From contig NZ_BNEO01000002.1 of NCBI RefSeq assembly GCF_014905415.1, forward strand, positions 310,001-374,000: 64,000 bases of DNA, read 5' to 3'. The position numbers and the translations under genes are program-made. Position 1 is the stretch's first letter. The number at the start of each line of letters is the position of its first letter. The notes beneath the pieces are model-generated. The model was not told where the DNA came from, searched no databases, and was given only the letters and a program-made list of their open reading frames with translations. Origin of the DNA: Virgibacillus salexigens (GTDB lineage: Bacteria; Bacillota; Bacilli; Bacillales; Amphibacillaceae). This document shows, in pieces, positions 1 to 13,493 of this stretch.

Positions 1-1
1 A

Positions 2-313
2 TTAGAAGGTCAGATGACATTTTTCTATATCGTAACCGCTATTGTGGTCATCGTCGTTATCTATTATATGCAAATGTATGCAAAAGAGAGTAAATGGCTT
101 GCAATCGCGTTAAGCTTGGTGTTAGGAGGAGCCATTGGTAATTTCATTGATCGTTTATTTCGTCAGGAAGTAGTTGATTTCTTTGATTTTATTATATTCG
201 GTTATGATTTTCCGATATTTAATGTAGCTGATTCAAGTCTCGTTATTGGTGCATGCCTGATTATCTTGGCAATGATTATGGATGAAGTAAAGAAAGGAAA
301 AGTCAAATCATGA
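2..313 (+). CDS. lspA: Lipoprotein signal peptidase II (C-terminal part)
   Basis: The gene is cut by the left window edge; about 103 codons are visible, against roughly 155 in the family. LspA is the membrane aspartyl protease that removes the signal peptide of diacylated prolipoproteins. Both conserved catalytic blocks are present: GNFIDR, with the first active Asp, and FNVADS, with the second. Two clearly hydrophobic segments flank them, and the Lys-rich tail fits the usual cytoplasmic C-terminus. The stop overlaps the rluD start by four bases (ATGA), so the two genes are probably translationally coupled, as in Bacillus. Confidence 0.95.
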   Translation, partial: LEGQMTFFYIVTAIVVIVVIYYMQMYAKESKWLAIALSLVLGGAIGNFIDRLFRQEVVDFFDFIIFGYDFPIFNVADSSLVIGACLIILAMIMDEVKKGKVKS

Positions 314-1221
314 CAACATTTGAACATACTGTAACTGAAGAGCAGCATCGTACCCGGATTGACAAAGTATTAGCTGATTTAAATAAAGATATATCTCGAT
401 CACAAGTGCAGACGTGGATTGCTCAACAATTCGTTTATGTAAATCATGAAGTCACGAAGGCTAATTATAAATGTCAATCAGGTGATATTATTCAATGGTC
501 GATTCCAGAAGTTGAACCGTTAAATCTTACACCAGAAGCAATCGACTTAGATATTGTGTTTGAAGATAGCGATTTATTAGTCGTTAATAAACAAAAAGGA
601 ATGGTTGTTCATCCATCTCCTGGTCATCAACATGGTACACTTGTACATGCCTTATTGTATCACTGTGATGATTTATCTGGAATAAATGGTGTGGAACGTC
701 CTGGGATCGTACATCGAATCGATAAAGATACAAGCGGTTTATTGGTTGTTGCTAAAAATGACCAAGCACATCAGCGTTTAGCAGAACAATTGGCAAATAA
801 GGATATAAAACGAACCTATCAAGCAATGGTTCATGGTGAAATTCCACATGAAAAAGGAATGATTGATGCCCCTATTGGGCGGGATCCTAAAGACCGTCAA
901 AAAATGGCAGTTGTGGACAATGGGAAAGCAGCGATAACCCATTTTCAAATACTAGATCGATTCCCGGGTTATACACATGTCGAATGTCAACTAGAGACGG
1001 GAAGAACCCATCAGATTCGTGTTCATATGAAATATATTAATCATCCATTAGTAGGTGACCCAAAATACGGTCCAAGAAAAACAATTGATGTAAACGGACA
1101 AGCATTACATGCAAAAGAGATAGCATTTACCCATCCAACCACGAAGGAATATATGCACTTTGAAGTAGACTTACCAGATTATTTTCAGGAATTAATTGCC
1201 TATCTTCATAAAAAATATTGA
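310..1221 (+). CDS. rluD: Ribosomal large-subunit pseudouridine synthase, RluD family
   Basis: The 303-residue protein has the RluA/RluD layout: an N-terminal S4 RNA-binding domain (about residues 15-75) followed by the catalytic domain. The signature HRIDKDTSG places the catalytic Asp at residue 138. A later block, [11 protein letters not shown], is also typical. It should isomerise uridines in 23S rRNA helix 69, and is the orthologue of B. subtilis YlyB. It overlaps lspA by four bases. Its TGA stop lies inside the -35 hexamer of the probable pyr promoter, so the two transcription units abut. Exact target uridines cannot be read from sequence. Confidence 0.95.
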   Translation: MTTFEHTVTEEQHRTRIDKVLADLNKDISRSQVQTWIAQQFVYVNHEVTKANYKCQSGDIIQWSIPEVEPLNLTPEAIDLDIVFEDSDLLVVNKQKGMVVHPSPGHQHGTLVHALLYHCDDLSGINGVERPGIVHRIDKDTSGLLVVAKNDQAHQRLAEQLANKDIKRTYQAMVHGEIPHEKGMIDAPIGRDPKDRQKMAVVDNGKAAITHFQILDRFPGYTHVECQLETGRTHQIRVHMKYINHPLVGDPKYGPRKTIDVNGQALHAKEIAFTHPTTKEYMHFEVDLPDYFQELIAYLHKKY

Positions 1222-1245
1222 CATTCGAATTATCTTTTGTAATAA
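1218..1245 (+). promoter_or_regulatory. Probable sigma-A promoter of the pyr operon
   Basis: TTGACA at 1218-1223 and TAATAA at 1240-1245 are separated by 16 bp. Transcription would start near 1252, just ahead of the PyrR attenuator, which is the expected arrangement. The -35 box overlaps the rluD stop codon. Confidence 0.6.
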
Positions 1246-1268
1246 TTAAACAGATGAATTGATAAGGC

Positions 1269-1969
<701 letters not shown>

Positions 1970-1979
1970 GATAATACTA

Positions 1980-2080
1980 AACCTTTAATTAGGTCCGAGA
2001 GATCTGAAAGGTTGCCCAGACATACGTGTATCGTTTTACATGTATACCTCTTTGCGACCTCTAGGCAAAGAGGTTTTTTT
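1980..2080 (+). promoter_or_regulatory. PyrR-responsive attenuator 2 (pyrR-pyrB intergenic)
   Basis: A perfect 7-bp stem, AACCTTT (1980-1986) / AAAGGTT (2007-2013), encloses a PyrR-recognition-like loop, AGGTCCGAGAGATCT, at 1991-2005. Downstream is an intrinsic terminator with 9-bp arms at 2047-2055 and 2065-2073 followed by seven T (2074-2080). In B. subtilis the matching region contains two attenuators flanking pyrP; here one attenuator is left and pyrP is absent. Confidence 0.85.
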
Positions 2081-2159
2081 ATGGATTTATATCTTACAAT
2101 CATTTGCACGTTTCTTTTACAACATCAGTTAGTCAAAATTATTCACTTAAGGAGGATCT

Positions 2160-3089
2160 ATGCGACATTTCTTTTCTGTAAATCAGTTAGATGAAGTTGA
2201 AATTATGGAGATATTACGTATGGCAGAACAATTGCAGCAAAAGCAGTGTGCAATTGAACAGCAGAGGTTTGCTGCGAATTTATTCTTTGAACCTAGTACC
2301 AGGACAAAAATGAGTTTTTTGGTAGCTGAACGTAAATTAGGAATGGAAGTACTTGATTTTCATCAAGAAACCTCTAGTACGCAAAAGGGGGAATCATTAT
2401 ATGATACGGCAAAAACCTTTCAAGCTATTGGAGCTGACCTATTAGTAATTCGTCATCCGGCGGATGATTGGTTTCATGAACTAAAAGATCAACTCTCCAT
2501 TCCGATTATCAATGCTGGTGCAGGTAAAGAAGAACATCCGACTCAGTGTATGCTTGATCTATTAACGATCTATCAAGAATTCCAACAATTCAATGGAATT
2601 AATGTTGTTATCTCAGGTGATATCTTGCATAGTCGGGTTGCAAAATCAAACGCTCAAACTTTAAAAAGACTGGGAGCAAACGTATATTTATCCACTGTTG
2701 ATGGTTGTAAGGATGAAACGCTTGATTTTCCTTATATAACCATGGATGAAGCTGTAGAGATCTGCGATGTTTTAATGCTATTAAGAATTCAACATGAGAG
2801 ACATCAAGAAGTCGCCATAGATCAAAGTAGTTATTTAAGGAAATTTGGTTTAACGAAAGAAAGGGAAAGAAATATGAATCCTAGTGCTATTCTTCTACAC
2901 CCAGCTCCAATTAACCGAGGGGTAGAAATAGATTCGGATCTCGTAGAATGTGAACGTTCTAGAATATTTAAACAAATGAATAATGGTGTATATATACGTA
3001 TGGCTATTATCACAAAACTATTACGAGCATGGGGGATATCGTATGAAGCAAATACTCAAAAACGTGAAAAAGTTGTCATCAACGGGTGA
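2160..3089 (+). CDS. pyrB: Aspartate carbamoyltransferase, catalytic chain
   Basis: PyrB condenses carbamoyl phosphate with aspartate to form N-carbamoyl-aspartate, the committed step of pyrimidine synthesis. At 309 residues it has the normal length. The carbamoyl-phosphate motif FFEPSTRT is at residues 42-49, and HPAPINRG is near residue 245. No regulatory PyrI gene is present, as expected for the Bacillus-type unregulated trimer. The start at 2160 follows AAGGAGG with good spacing. Expression depends on read-through of attenuator 2. The 3' end overlaps pyrC by 47 bases. Confidence 0.97.
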   Translation: MRHFFSVNQLDEVEIMEILRMAEQLQQKQCAIEQQRFAANLFFEPSTRTKMSFLVAERKLGMEVLDFHQETSSTQKGESLYDTAKTFQAIGADLLVIRHPADDWFHELKDQLSIPIINAGAGKEEHPTQCMLDLLTIYQEFQQFNGINVVISGDILHSRVAKSNAQTLKRLGANVYLSTVDGCKDETLDFPYITMDEAVEICDVLMLLRIQHERHQEVAIDQSSYLRKFGLTKERERNMNPSAILLHPAPINRGVEIDSDLVECERSRIFKQMNNGVYIRMAIITKLLRAWGISYEANTQKREKVVING

Positions 3090-4326
3090 TTTTGAAGCAT
3101 GTGAATTATTCATAGATGGTAAGTACATCTCAAAGGTAGATACAAAGATTTCAGAACCGGCTGATCAAATAATTGATGGCAATGGACATCTTCTTGTTCC
3201 AGGATTTATCGACGTACATGTTCATTTACGTGAACCTGGAGGGGAGCATAAGGAAACAATTCGAACAGGCACCATGGCAGCAGCAAAGGGTGGCTATACA
3301 ACCATTTGTGCAATGCCAAACACCAATCCAGTTCCAGATACTAACGATACGATAGAAAGTTTATTCGGGAAAATTGAAACAAATGCACATATTCGAGTAT
3401 TGCCTTATGCAGCAATCACGAAAAATTTGCAGGGAAAAGAATTAACAGATATGGAGGAATTATCGAGAAAAAATTTATTTGCCTTTACAGATGATGGAGT
3501 TGGGGTTCAAACAGCTGATCAAATGCTTCAGGCTATGAAGCTAGCAAAAGCAGGGAATAAAGCAATTGTGGCCCATTGTGAGGATAATTCCATAGTTTAT
3601 GAAGGGGTCCTGCATCACGGCGAAGTAAGTGAGCGGATGCAAATGCCTGGGATACCTTCTTTGAGTGAATCTGTCCAAATTGCTAGGGATGTCTTATTAG
3701 CAGAAGCAACTGGTTGCCATTATCATGTATGTCATGTTAGTACGAAAGAATCTGTCAGGGTTATACGAGATGCCAAACGAGCAGGGATTCATGTATCAGC
3801 AGAAGTTACACCACATCATTTAATACTGAATGAAACGGCGATACAGACAGATGATGCAAATTATAAAATGAATCCGCCTTTACGTGCAAAAGAGGATCAG
3901 CAAGCATTACTGGAAGGATTATTAGATGGCACCATTGATTTTATTGCGACAGATCATGCGCCACATGCAACAAATGAGAAAGAACAGGGGTTTTTAAAAG
4001 CACCCTTTGGTATCGTTGGACTGGAAAATGCTTTTTCATTGCTTTATACACATCTTGTTCAACCAGGTAAGATAACGCTTCAACAACTTATTAATTGGAT
4101 GACGGTAAAACCTGCAGAAACATTCCAATTGCCATATGGCAAGATGGAAGCTGGCTGCATAGCCGATCTAACTTTGATTGATTTGCATGCAACTGCTTCA
4201 ATTAATAAGCATGATTTTTATTCAAAAGGAAAAAATACACCTTTCCATCAATGGGAAGTAACTGGATTGCCAGTGTTAACGATGACAGAAGGTAATATTG
4301 TTTATGAAGGGGAGCTGATCGGATGA
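3043..4326 (+). CDS. pyrC: Dihydroorotase
   Basis: PyrC closes carbamoyl-aspartate to dihydroorotate, the third pathway step. The 427-residue amidohydrolase carries the metal ligands HVHLREPGG (His59, His61), a central FTDDGVG block, PHHL and DHAPH. The frame extends upstream to 2983, but the N-terminus of the family matches the ATG at 3043 (MKQILKN), preceded by a run of five G at 3031-3035. This places the start inside pyrB, out of frame, an overlap of 47 bases suggesting coupled translation. It is followed by a four-base ATGA overlap with carA. Confidence 0.95.
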   Translation: MKQILKNVKKLSSTGDFEACELFIDGKYISKVDTKISEPADQIIDGNGHLLVPGFIDVHVHLREPGGEHKETIRTGTMAAAKGGYTTICAMPNTNPVPDTNDTIESLFGKIETNAHIRVLPYAAITKNLQGKELTDMEELSRKNLFAFTDDGVGVQTADQMLQAMKLAKAGNKAIVAHCEDNSIVYEGVLHHGEVSERMQMPGIPSLSESVQIARDVLLAEATGCHYHVCHVSTKESVRVIRDAKRAGIHVSAEVTPHHLILNETAIQTDDANYKMNPPLRAKEDQQALLEGLLDGTIDFIATDHAPHATNEKEQGFLKAPFGIVGLENAFSLLYTHLVQPGKITLQQLINWMTVKPAETFQLPYGKMEAGCIADLTLIDLHATASINKHDFYSKGKNTPFHQWEVTGLPVLTMTEGNIVYEGELIG

Positions 4327-5414
4327 AAAGACAACTCGTATTAGAAGATGGCACCGTGTTTGTTGGCAATAGTTTTGGAAGTGAAAAAGAGACCGTTGGT
4401 GAATTAGTATTCAATACTGGAATGACTGGCTACCAAGAAATCATTACAGACCCTTCTTATTGTGGGCAGATTGTCATGATGACCTATCCGTTATCAGGTA
4501 ATTACGGTATTAATCGGGATGATTTTGAAACAGTTACCCCATTTATACATGGATTTATTGTTAAAGAAGTAGCAGAACATCCTTCTAATTTCCGTAATGA
4601 AGAAACACTTGATCACTATTTGCGAGCAAATGACATTCCTGGTATTTATGGAATTGATACACGCCAGTTAACAAAAATTATTCGAAGATATGGAACGATG
4701 AAGGCAAAGATCGTGGATGCTGCTATCCCTGCTAAGGAAGTAGTAAATCAGCTAAATGAAAGTAAATTAGCTACAAATCAAGTATCCCAAACTTCAACCA
4801 TTAAACCATATGTAGTTCCTGGAAGGGGAAAACGAGTGGTCGTTGTTGATTGCGGTATGAAGCATGGGATTTTGCGAGAACTAACCAAGCGAGATTGTCA
4901 CATCACGGTTGTTCCCTATAACTACAGCGCAGAAAATATGTTGCGGTTAAAAGCGGATGGTATCATGCTGACAAACGGACCAGGAGATCCAAAGGATGTC
5001 CCAGAAACGATTGAAATGATTAAGCAAGTGTTAGGGAAAGTACCGATCTTTGGTATTTGTTTAGGCCATCAACTATTAGCACTGGCTTGTGGTGCAGATA
5101 CGGAAAAGATGAAGTTTGGTCATCGTGGTTCGAATCATCCAGTAAAAGATCTTCAGACAGATCGAACCTATATTACGTCACAAAATCATAGTTATGCTGT
5201 AAAACAAGCTTCATTATCAGGAACAGAGCTAAAATTAACTCAAATAGCTTTGAATGATCATACCGTTGAAGGAATTGAACACGCAAGATATCCTGCATTT
5301 TCTGTACAGTATCATCCAGAGAGTTCACCGGGGCCTGAAGATACCAGTCATTTATTTGATTCATTTTTAACAATGATGGAACAGGGGAAAAAGGAGGAAG
5401 TAGTCTATGCCTAA
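4323..5414 (+). CDS. carA: Carbamoyl-phosphate synthase small (glutaminase) subunit, pyrimidine-specific
   Basis: CarA (PyrAA in Bacillus) hydrolyses glutamine and passes ammonia to the large subunit. It has 363 residues: an N-terminal CPSase domain (1-150) and a C-terminal class I glutamine amidotransferase. The nucleophile is Cys246 in FGICLGHQ, and the His-Glu pair is in YHPESSPG. It overlaps pyrC by four bases and carB by eight, all in the pyr operon. The location identifies it as the pyrimidine enzyme rather than an arginine-pathway paralogue. Confidence 0.97.
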   Translation: MKRQLVLEDGTVFVGNSFGSEKETVGELVFNTGMTGYQEIITDPSYCGQIVMMTYPLSGNYGINRDDFETVTPFIHGFIVKEVAEHPSNFRNEETLDHYLRANDIPGIYGIDTRQLTKIIRRYGTMKAKIVDAAIPAKEVVNQLNESKLATNQVSQTSTIKPYVVPGRGKRVVVVDCGMKHGILRELTKRDCHITVVPYNYSAENMLRLKADGIMLTNGPGDPKDVPETIEMIKQVLGKVPIFGICLGHQLLALACGADTEKMKFGHRGSNHPVKDLQTDRTYITSQNHSYAVKQASLSGTELKLTQIALNDHTVEGIEHARYPAFSVQYHPESSPGPEDTSHLFDSFLTMMEQGKKEEVVYA

Positions 5415-8400
5415 AAACACAAACATAAATAAAATATTAGTAATTGGTTCAGGGCCTATTGTCATAGGACAGGCAGCAGAGTTTGACTACTCAGGGACAC
5501 AAGCATGCCAAGCACTTAAGGAAGAAGGATATACGGTAATATTGGCAAATTCAAATCCAGCTACAATTATGACAGATCATACCGTAGCGGATAAGGTATA
5601 TATGGAACCATTGACAGTAGAATTTCTAACAAAAATAATTCGTACCGAGCAGCCGGATGCTTTGTTACCTACACTTGGTGGACAGACAGGGCTAAATCTC
5701 GCTGTCGCTTTAAATAATACAGGTATATTACAAGAATACCATGTCGAATTATTAGGAACTTCTTTAGAAGCTATTCAAAAAGCAGAGGATAGGGAAAAGT
5801 TTAGAAATTTAATGAATGAATTAAATGAACCCGTTCCAGCAAGTCAAATTATCAATACGGTGGAGCAAGCCTGTAATTTTGCCGATTCCATTGGTTATCC
5901 AGTAATTGTTCGACCAGCCTATACACTTGGTGGAACTGGCGGCGGAATGTGTAACAACGAAACCGAACTAAGAGAGATTGCTCGTAATGGCTTGTCACTA
6001 TCTCCTGTTACTCAATGCTTAATAGAGAAGAATATTGCTGGATATAAAGAGATTGAATATGAAGTTATGCGAGATAAGAATGATCAAGCTATTGTTGTTT
6101 GTAACATGGAGAATATTGATCCTGTAGGTATTCATACAGGAGATTCGATGGTTGTTGCTCCTTCCCAAACATTAAGTGACCGAGAATATCAATTATTACG
6201 AAATGCGTCGTTAAAAATTATTCGAGCACTGGAAATTGAAGGAGGATGTAATGTTCAACTTGCAATCGATCCAGATAGCTTCCAATATTACATTATTGAA
6301 GTAAATCCTAGAGTAAGCAGGTCGTCAGCACTTGCCTCAAAGGCAACAGGTTATCCAATTGCTAAAATGGCAGCAAAGATTGCTATTGGTCTAACCCTAG
6401 ATGAAATAATCAATCCGATTACTGGCAAAACATACGCTTGCTTCGAGCCTGCGCTTGATTATGTTGTAACCAAAATACCTCGCTTCCCGTTTGATAAATT
6501 TACTGCAGGAGATCGCAATTTAGGAACGCAAATGAAGGCAACGGGAGAGGTAATGGCAATTGGACGAAATTTTGAGGAATCTTTATTAAAAGGGATTCGA
6601 TCTCTTGATATAGGAACGGATCAACTATGGATTAGTAGTTTACAAGATGTCAATAATTCAATTCTGTTCGAGCGAATGCAAAAAGCAGATGATGAGCGGA
6701 TCTTTGTTTTAGCAGAAGCTTTACGACGAAATATATCCGTGGAACGTATTTTTGAACATACGAAAATTGACCGCTTCTTCTTAATGAAGTTAAAGAAACT
6801 AATCGATATGGAAGAGCAGCTGAAATATAATAAGCAGGATAGTGAAATTGCCTTAGCTGCTAAGCGACTGGGATTTTCAGATGCACATATTGCCCGACTT
6901 TGGGAACAGTCAGAAGATGCTGTTTACAACTATCGCATTAATAACGATATTTCTCCCGTTTATAAAATGGTAGATACATGTGCAGCAGAATTCGAATCCG
7001 AAACACCTTATTTTTATAGTACGTATGAATCTGAAAATGAATCCATCCCGTCTAGCCGAAAAAAAGTTCTTGTCCTTGGCTCAGGTCCAATCCGTATTGG
7101 CCAGGGAATTGAATTTGATTATGCTACTGTTCACTCTGTATTAGCAATTAAAGAAATGGGCTATGAAGCAATTATTATGAATAATAACCCAGAAACTGTC
7201 TCTACTGATTTTAGCATCTCTGATAAGTTATACTTCGAACCCTTAACATTGGAAGATGTTATGCATGTTATTGACTTAGAAGATCCAGTAGGTGTCATTG
7301 TTCAATTTGGTGGTCAAACTGCTATTAATTTAGCAGCTGGGCTGGAACGTCGTGGTGTTAAAATTTTAGGCACCAATTTAGAGGCGATTGATCGGGCTGA
7401 AGATCGTGACAAGTTTGAAGTGCTGGTTGATGACTTACAATTGTTACGACCAGATGGCAAGACGGTTTTGAATATGCGAAAAGCGAGAGAAGTAGCAGAT
7501 TCAATTGGTTATCCCGTTCTTGTTCGACCTTCCTATGTTATTGGTGGAAGTCGAATGGAGATTGTTTATAACGAGGATGAATTGGAAACGTATCTTGCTA
7601 AAACAAATCACGTGTCCGATGCGCATCCAATTTTAATCGATAAATATATCACTGGTATGGAAGTAGAAGTAGATGCTATTAGTGATGGTGAGACAGTAAT
7701 TATTCCTGGAATTATGGAGCATATTGAGCGGGCAGGAGTTCATTCAGGTGATTCCATTGCTGTATATCCGCCACAGCGAATAAGTAAAGTAGTCAAGCAA
7801 AAATGTTTAGAAGCTGCGACACGTATTGCTCATGCGTTACAGGTCAAAGGACTTATTAATATCCAGTTTATTGTTTGTGATCAAGAAGTATATGTACTAG
7901 AGGTGAATCCTAGAGCAAGTAGAACGATTCCATTTTTAAGTAAAATTACTGGAGTAACAATGGCAAATATAGCTACAAAATGTATACTTGGGCAAAAATT
8001 AAGTGATCTAGGGTATACTACTGGCATTCTTCCTGAAGATAATCAAGTTTCTGTTAAAGTTCCAGTATTTTCATTTGAAAAATTACGAAGTGTAGACACC
8101 ATTTTGGGACCGGAAATGAAATCTACCGGAGAAGCCATTGGCTATGATAAGACATTAGAAAAAGCATTATACAAAGGGTTAATTGCATCAGGCATTAAAC
8201 TGCCGCAAGAAGGAGCGGTTCTATTAACAGTTGCCGATAAAGATAAGGAAGAAATGCTTGGTAATGCAGCAAGATTCCATCAATTAGGCTTCCAGTTATA
8301 CGCTACAGAAGGAACGGCAGCATATATAAGGGATGCTGGAATACCAGTAACCAAAGTTGAAAAAATTGGAGTTGCAGAACCAAATGTACTGTCCATTATT

Positions 8401-8603
8401 GAAAATGGTGATGTACAGTATGTTATTAATACATTGACTTCCGGTCAGCAGCCGCGGTCGGATGGCTTCCGTATTCGTAGAGAGTCCGTAGAACACGGGA
8501 TTGCTTGCTTAACTAACTTAGACACAGCGAATGCAATCCTAAATGTAATTGATTCCATGACGTTTCAAGCTAAACCAATGGTGGATAAAGAGGTAGCCAG
8601 CTT

Positions 8604-8607
<4 letters not shown>
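5407..8607 (+). CDS. carB: Carbamoyl-phosphate synthase large subunit
   Basis: The 1066-residue protein (PyrAB) makes carbamoyl phosphate from bicarbonate, ammonia and two ATP. The duplicated architecture is clear: GSGPIVIGQ near the start of the first half and [10 protein letters not shown] near residue 557 of the second, each followed by an ATP-grasp domain. The C-terminal 140 residues form the MGS-like allosteric domain, which in Bacillus responds to nucleotides. A good AGGAGG lies upstream of the ATG. It overlaps carA by eight bases and pyrK by four. Confidence 0.97.
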
Positions 8608-10963
<2,356 letters not shown>

Positions 10964-10971
<8 letters not shown>

Positions 10972-11581
10972 GTATCATGACATTACCCGTGAGTTACTTC
11001 GTATTCAAGCAGTGCAAATAAAAACAAAAGGATATTTCACGTGGACCTCAGGTATTCAATCTCCTATCTACTGTGATAACCGATTGACAATGTCTTATCC
11101 TGATGTACGCCAAAAAATTACCGCTTCCTTTATTCAATTAATGGAGGAGCGGCAACTAACCCCCGATATTATTGCCGGATGTGCTACTGCGGGGATCCCC
11201 CATGCAGCATGGTTAGCACAAGAACTAAACCTACCGATGATCTATGTTCGTTCAAAACCGAAAGGTCATGGCAAAGGGAATCAAATCGAAGGAGAGCTGG
11301 CAGAAGGAAAGAAAGTACTTGTAATTGAAGATCTTATTTCTACAGGAGGATCATCAATAGAAGCAGCTGAAGCAATTGAACATGCGGGAGGCACAATAAG
11401 TGCGGTATTTTCCATTTTCACTTATGGACTTAAAAAAGCAACAGATGCCTTCTTGGAATCAGGTTTTTCCCAATATAGCCTTACAGGATTTGATCAATTA
11501 ATTGAAGATTTGAGAATAAACCGTGAGATTAATGAACAAGAAGCCGTAGAATTATTAACATGGAGAAATAAATTAGCATAA
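10964..11581 (+). CDS. pyrE: Orotate phosphoribosyltransferase
   Basis: PyrE transfers phosphoribose from PRPP to orotate, giving OMP. The 205-residue protein carries the PRPP loop [14 protein letters not shown] at residues 118-131. It is the last gene of the pyr operon, overlapping pyrF, and is followed at once by a large hairpin. In B. subtilis this position is followed by the sulfate-assimilation genes; here a convergent methyltransferase gene follows. Confidence 0.97.
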
Positions 11582-11631
11582 CAACCACATTTCTTGGAGA
11601 TATTCTTTCTCTGAGAAATGTGGTTGTTACT
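11580..11631 (+). terminator. Putative bidirectional terminator between pyrE and the methyltransferase
   Basis: A perfect 15-bp stem, with arms at 11580-11594 and 11614-11628 and a 19-nt loop, lies between two convergent genes. The base sequence after the stem is only weakly T-rich on either strand, so termination strength is uncertain. Confidence 0.55.
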
Positions 11632-11634
11632 ATG

Positions 11635-12402
11635 TTATAGCAGTTTTTGAGCAACGACCATCCATTCGTCGATCGTGAATTGTTGGATCTTTCCATTGGC
11701 TTGCTTGAATTCAAAGTAGGACTGGATTTCTTGATCTGCCTTTAACATATACTGATGCACTTTTTCTTTAGCTGGAAATTGATGTAATGTTCGATTTATC
11801 CAATTAGTATAATTTAATTTTTTCTTACGATATTCTTGTTGAATAACTGTTAAATGATTCTCTTTAAACAAGTGATTCCATTCATTCACGGACAAGCAAC
11901 GTACATGACTATAATCCCGCATTTTCTCCAATCGATTCAAAAAGGATGCATATCGGGGTACTTCAGGAACGGTATTATCAATAAATAGAAATTTACCATT
12001 TGGTTTTAAAACACGATTCACCTCTTGAATAAACTGTTCTGGATGTGGAAAATGATGTGCAGCTATACGGCAGGTTACCATATCGAATGTAAGATCTAAA
12101 AAAGGGAGATTCTCTGCATCAGCAAGAACATATTTAATATTCGCATATGCTTGTAGATGTTGTCTGGTATTTTCTAGCATCGCTTTTGTTATATCCGTTG
12201 CGAAAACTTCTCTAACAGATGGTGCAAGACGTTTTGCAGCATGCCCTCCGCCTGTAGCAATATCAAGTACCGCCATTGTCGGATCTGGATCTAACCAGGT
12301 TTCCATTTTTAATAAATCATCCCCATATGCATGGGTTGAGCTTGTAACATAGGCATGCTTGTTCTTTGAGAAAACTCGTTTCACATTGTCTTTTTCGTTC
12401 AT
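11635..12402 (-). CDS. Class I SAM-dependent methyltransferase (UbiE/YcgJ-like)
   Basis: The 255-residue protein has the SAM-binding motif I (LDIATGGGH, near residues 46-54), an acidic motif II (FATDIT) and motif III (ADAENLPF), and so is a methyltransferase of the Methyltransf_11 type, resembling B. subtilis YcgJ. The substrate cannot be deduced. It lies convergent to pyrE and divergent from a LysR-type regulator gene, a common arrangement for a regulated target gene. The Shine-Dalgarno (AGGAGAG) precedes the ATG. It is part of a small accessory island between pyrE and rqcH. Confidence 0.85.
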   Translation of the reverse strand: MNEKDNVKRVFSKNKHAYVTSSTHAYGDDLLKMETWLDPDPTMAVLDIATGGGHAAKRLAPSVREVFATDITKAMLENTRQHLQAYANIKYVLADAENLPFLDLTFDMVTCRIAAHHFPHPEQFIQEVNRVLKPNGKFLFIDNTVPEVPRYASFLNRLEKMRDYSHVRCLSVNEWNHLFKENHLTVIQQEYRKKKLNYTNWINRTLHQFPAKEKVHQYMLKADQEIQSYFEFKQANGKIQQFTIDEWMVVAQKLL

Positions 12403-12424
12403 TTTCCATCTCTCCTAAAAAAAT

Positions 12425-12472
12425 ATGTGCTTTATCACATGCACACACCCCTTGGATAAAGAACATCTTTAT
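12425..12472. promoter_or_regulatory. Two inverted repeats in the methyltransferase/LysR divergent region
   Basis: ATGTG-N6-CACAT (12425-12440) and ATAAAG-N5-CTTTAT (12456-12472) are perfect inverted repeats between divergent genes. LysR-type regulators commonly bind interrupted palindromes in such regions. Binding is inferred from position only. Confidence 0.4.
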
Positions 12473-12530
12473 TACTATTAGTTTATGTAATATAATGCAA
12501 TAAGTAAAATATTAAATTATAATCATGATA

Positions 12531-12547
12531 GATAATTAAAAATTATC
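12531..12547. promoter_or_regulatory. Inverted repeat just upstream of the LysR-type gene
   Basis: GATAATT-AAA-AATTATC is a perfect 7-bp palindrome ending a few bases before the Shine-Dalgarno of the regulator gene. It could be an autoregulatory operator or a small mRNA hairpin over the ribosome-binding region. Confidence 0.35.
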
Positions 12548-12563
12548 AAAAGGGATGGTGAAT

Positions 12564-13424
12564 ATGAAAATTGATGATTATGAACTTCTGTTAAAGCTTA
12601 GCGAAATCGGAACAATACGAGGAACAGCTAAGGCAGTACTTATTTCTCAGCCTGCAGTAACACAACGCTTAAAGTATATTGAAGAATATTTTGGGCATCA
12701 GGTGTTTATTCGAACGCCTAAACGATTACTACCTACACCAGAAGGAGAAATTGTTCTCAAACATGCAAAAGAAGTAATTGATGGTGAAAGGTCTCTAAAG
12801 AATCAATTGGCCCAATCCAGTGAAGATGTTCAGGGGACCCTGTCTATTGCATGTTCATCGCTGATTAGTCAGCGTTTTCTGCCAGCTATACTGGGGAACT
12901 TCACTGCACTTTATCCGAAAGTAGCCATTGATTTAGTTACTGGAATTAGTGAAGATATTAAGCGAGATCACAAAAACTATCATGTTTGTATTATTCGTGG
13001 GGAAAAATTAAAAGAAAGTACGTGTATTCAACTTTTTGATGATCCACTTTACATATTTGATACGGAACCTTTTCCACATGATTCTTTAAAAGAAAGACCG
13101 CTTATTTCGTTTAGTACAGATGATAGTATGCATGAGCTTGTCGATAATTGGTTATATGCCCATCAGGATAAGATGAAACCAGTAAAGACCATTACAGTTG
13201 ATCAAATCGAAACATGTAAACAATTTATGAAACAAGGTTTAGGCATGGCCGTACTTCCTGAAAGTGTGTCTGATACCATGCGCGAAGAGTACCCTAATCT
13301 GCCTTTAACTTTGAATAACCAAGTTGTTTCTCGTCATACTTGGGTTTGTTTTCAAGAAGGGGTTCGAGCGTTACCGCAAGTAGATCATTTTATTGATAAA
13401 CTAGTAGAACTATTATCGACTTGA
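12564..13424 (+). CDS. LysR family transcriptional regulator
   Basis: The protein has an N-terminal winged helix-turn-helix (about residues 1-60; GTIRGTAKAVLISQPAVTQ) and a LysR substrate-binding domain from about residue 90. Length from ATG 12564 is 286 residues, normal for the family. An ATG at 12555 is in frame but directly abuts the Shine-Dalgarno AAAGGG (12549-12554), which fits 12564 better. It is transcribed divergently from the methyltransferase and upstream of ohr, so either neighbour could be a target. The effector is unknown. Confidence 0.88.
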   Translation: MKIDDYELLLKLSEIGTIRGTAKAVLISQPAVTQRLKYIEEYFGHQVFIRTPKRLLPTPEGEIVLKHAKEVIDGERSLKNQLAQSSEDVQGTLSIACSSLISQRFLPAILGNFTALYPKVAIDLVTGISEDIKRDHKNYHVCIIRGEKLKESTCIQLFDDPLYIFDTEPFPHDSLKERPLISFSTDDSMHELVDNWLYAHQDKMKPVKTITVDQIETCKQFMKQGLGMAVLPESVSDTMREEYPNLPLTLNNQVVSRHTWVCFQEGVRALPQVDHFIDKLVELLST

Positions 13425-13493
13425 AAAGGGATGTTTAAAATATCGCTAGAAAAGGTATACCATTATTAGATTAGAAAAAGGGAGTGTTAGATC

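Noticed and set aside
2012-2194. Forward 60-codon open frame between pyrR and pyrB
   Set aside because: It runs through the attenuator hairpin and terminator and into pyrB in another frame; the sequence is explained by the RNA element.
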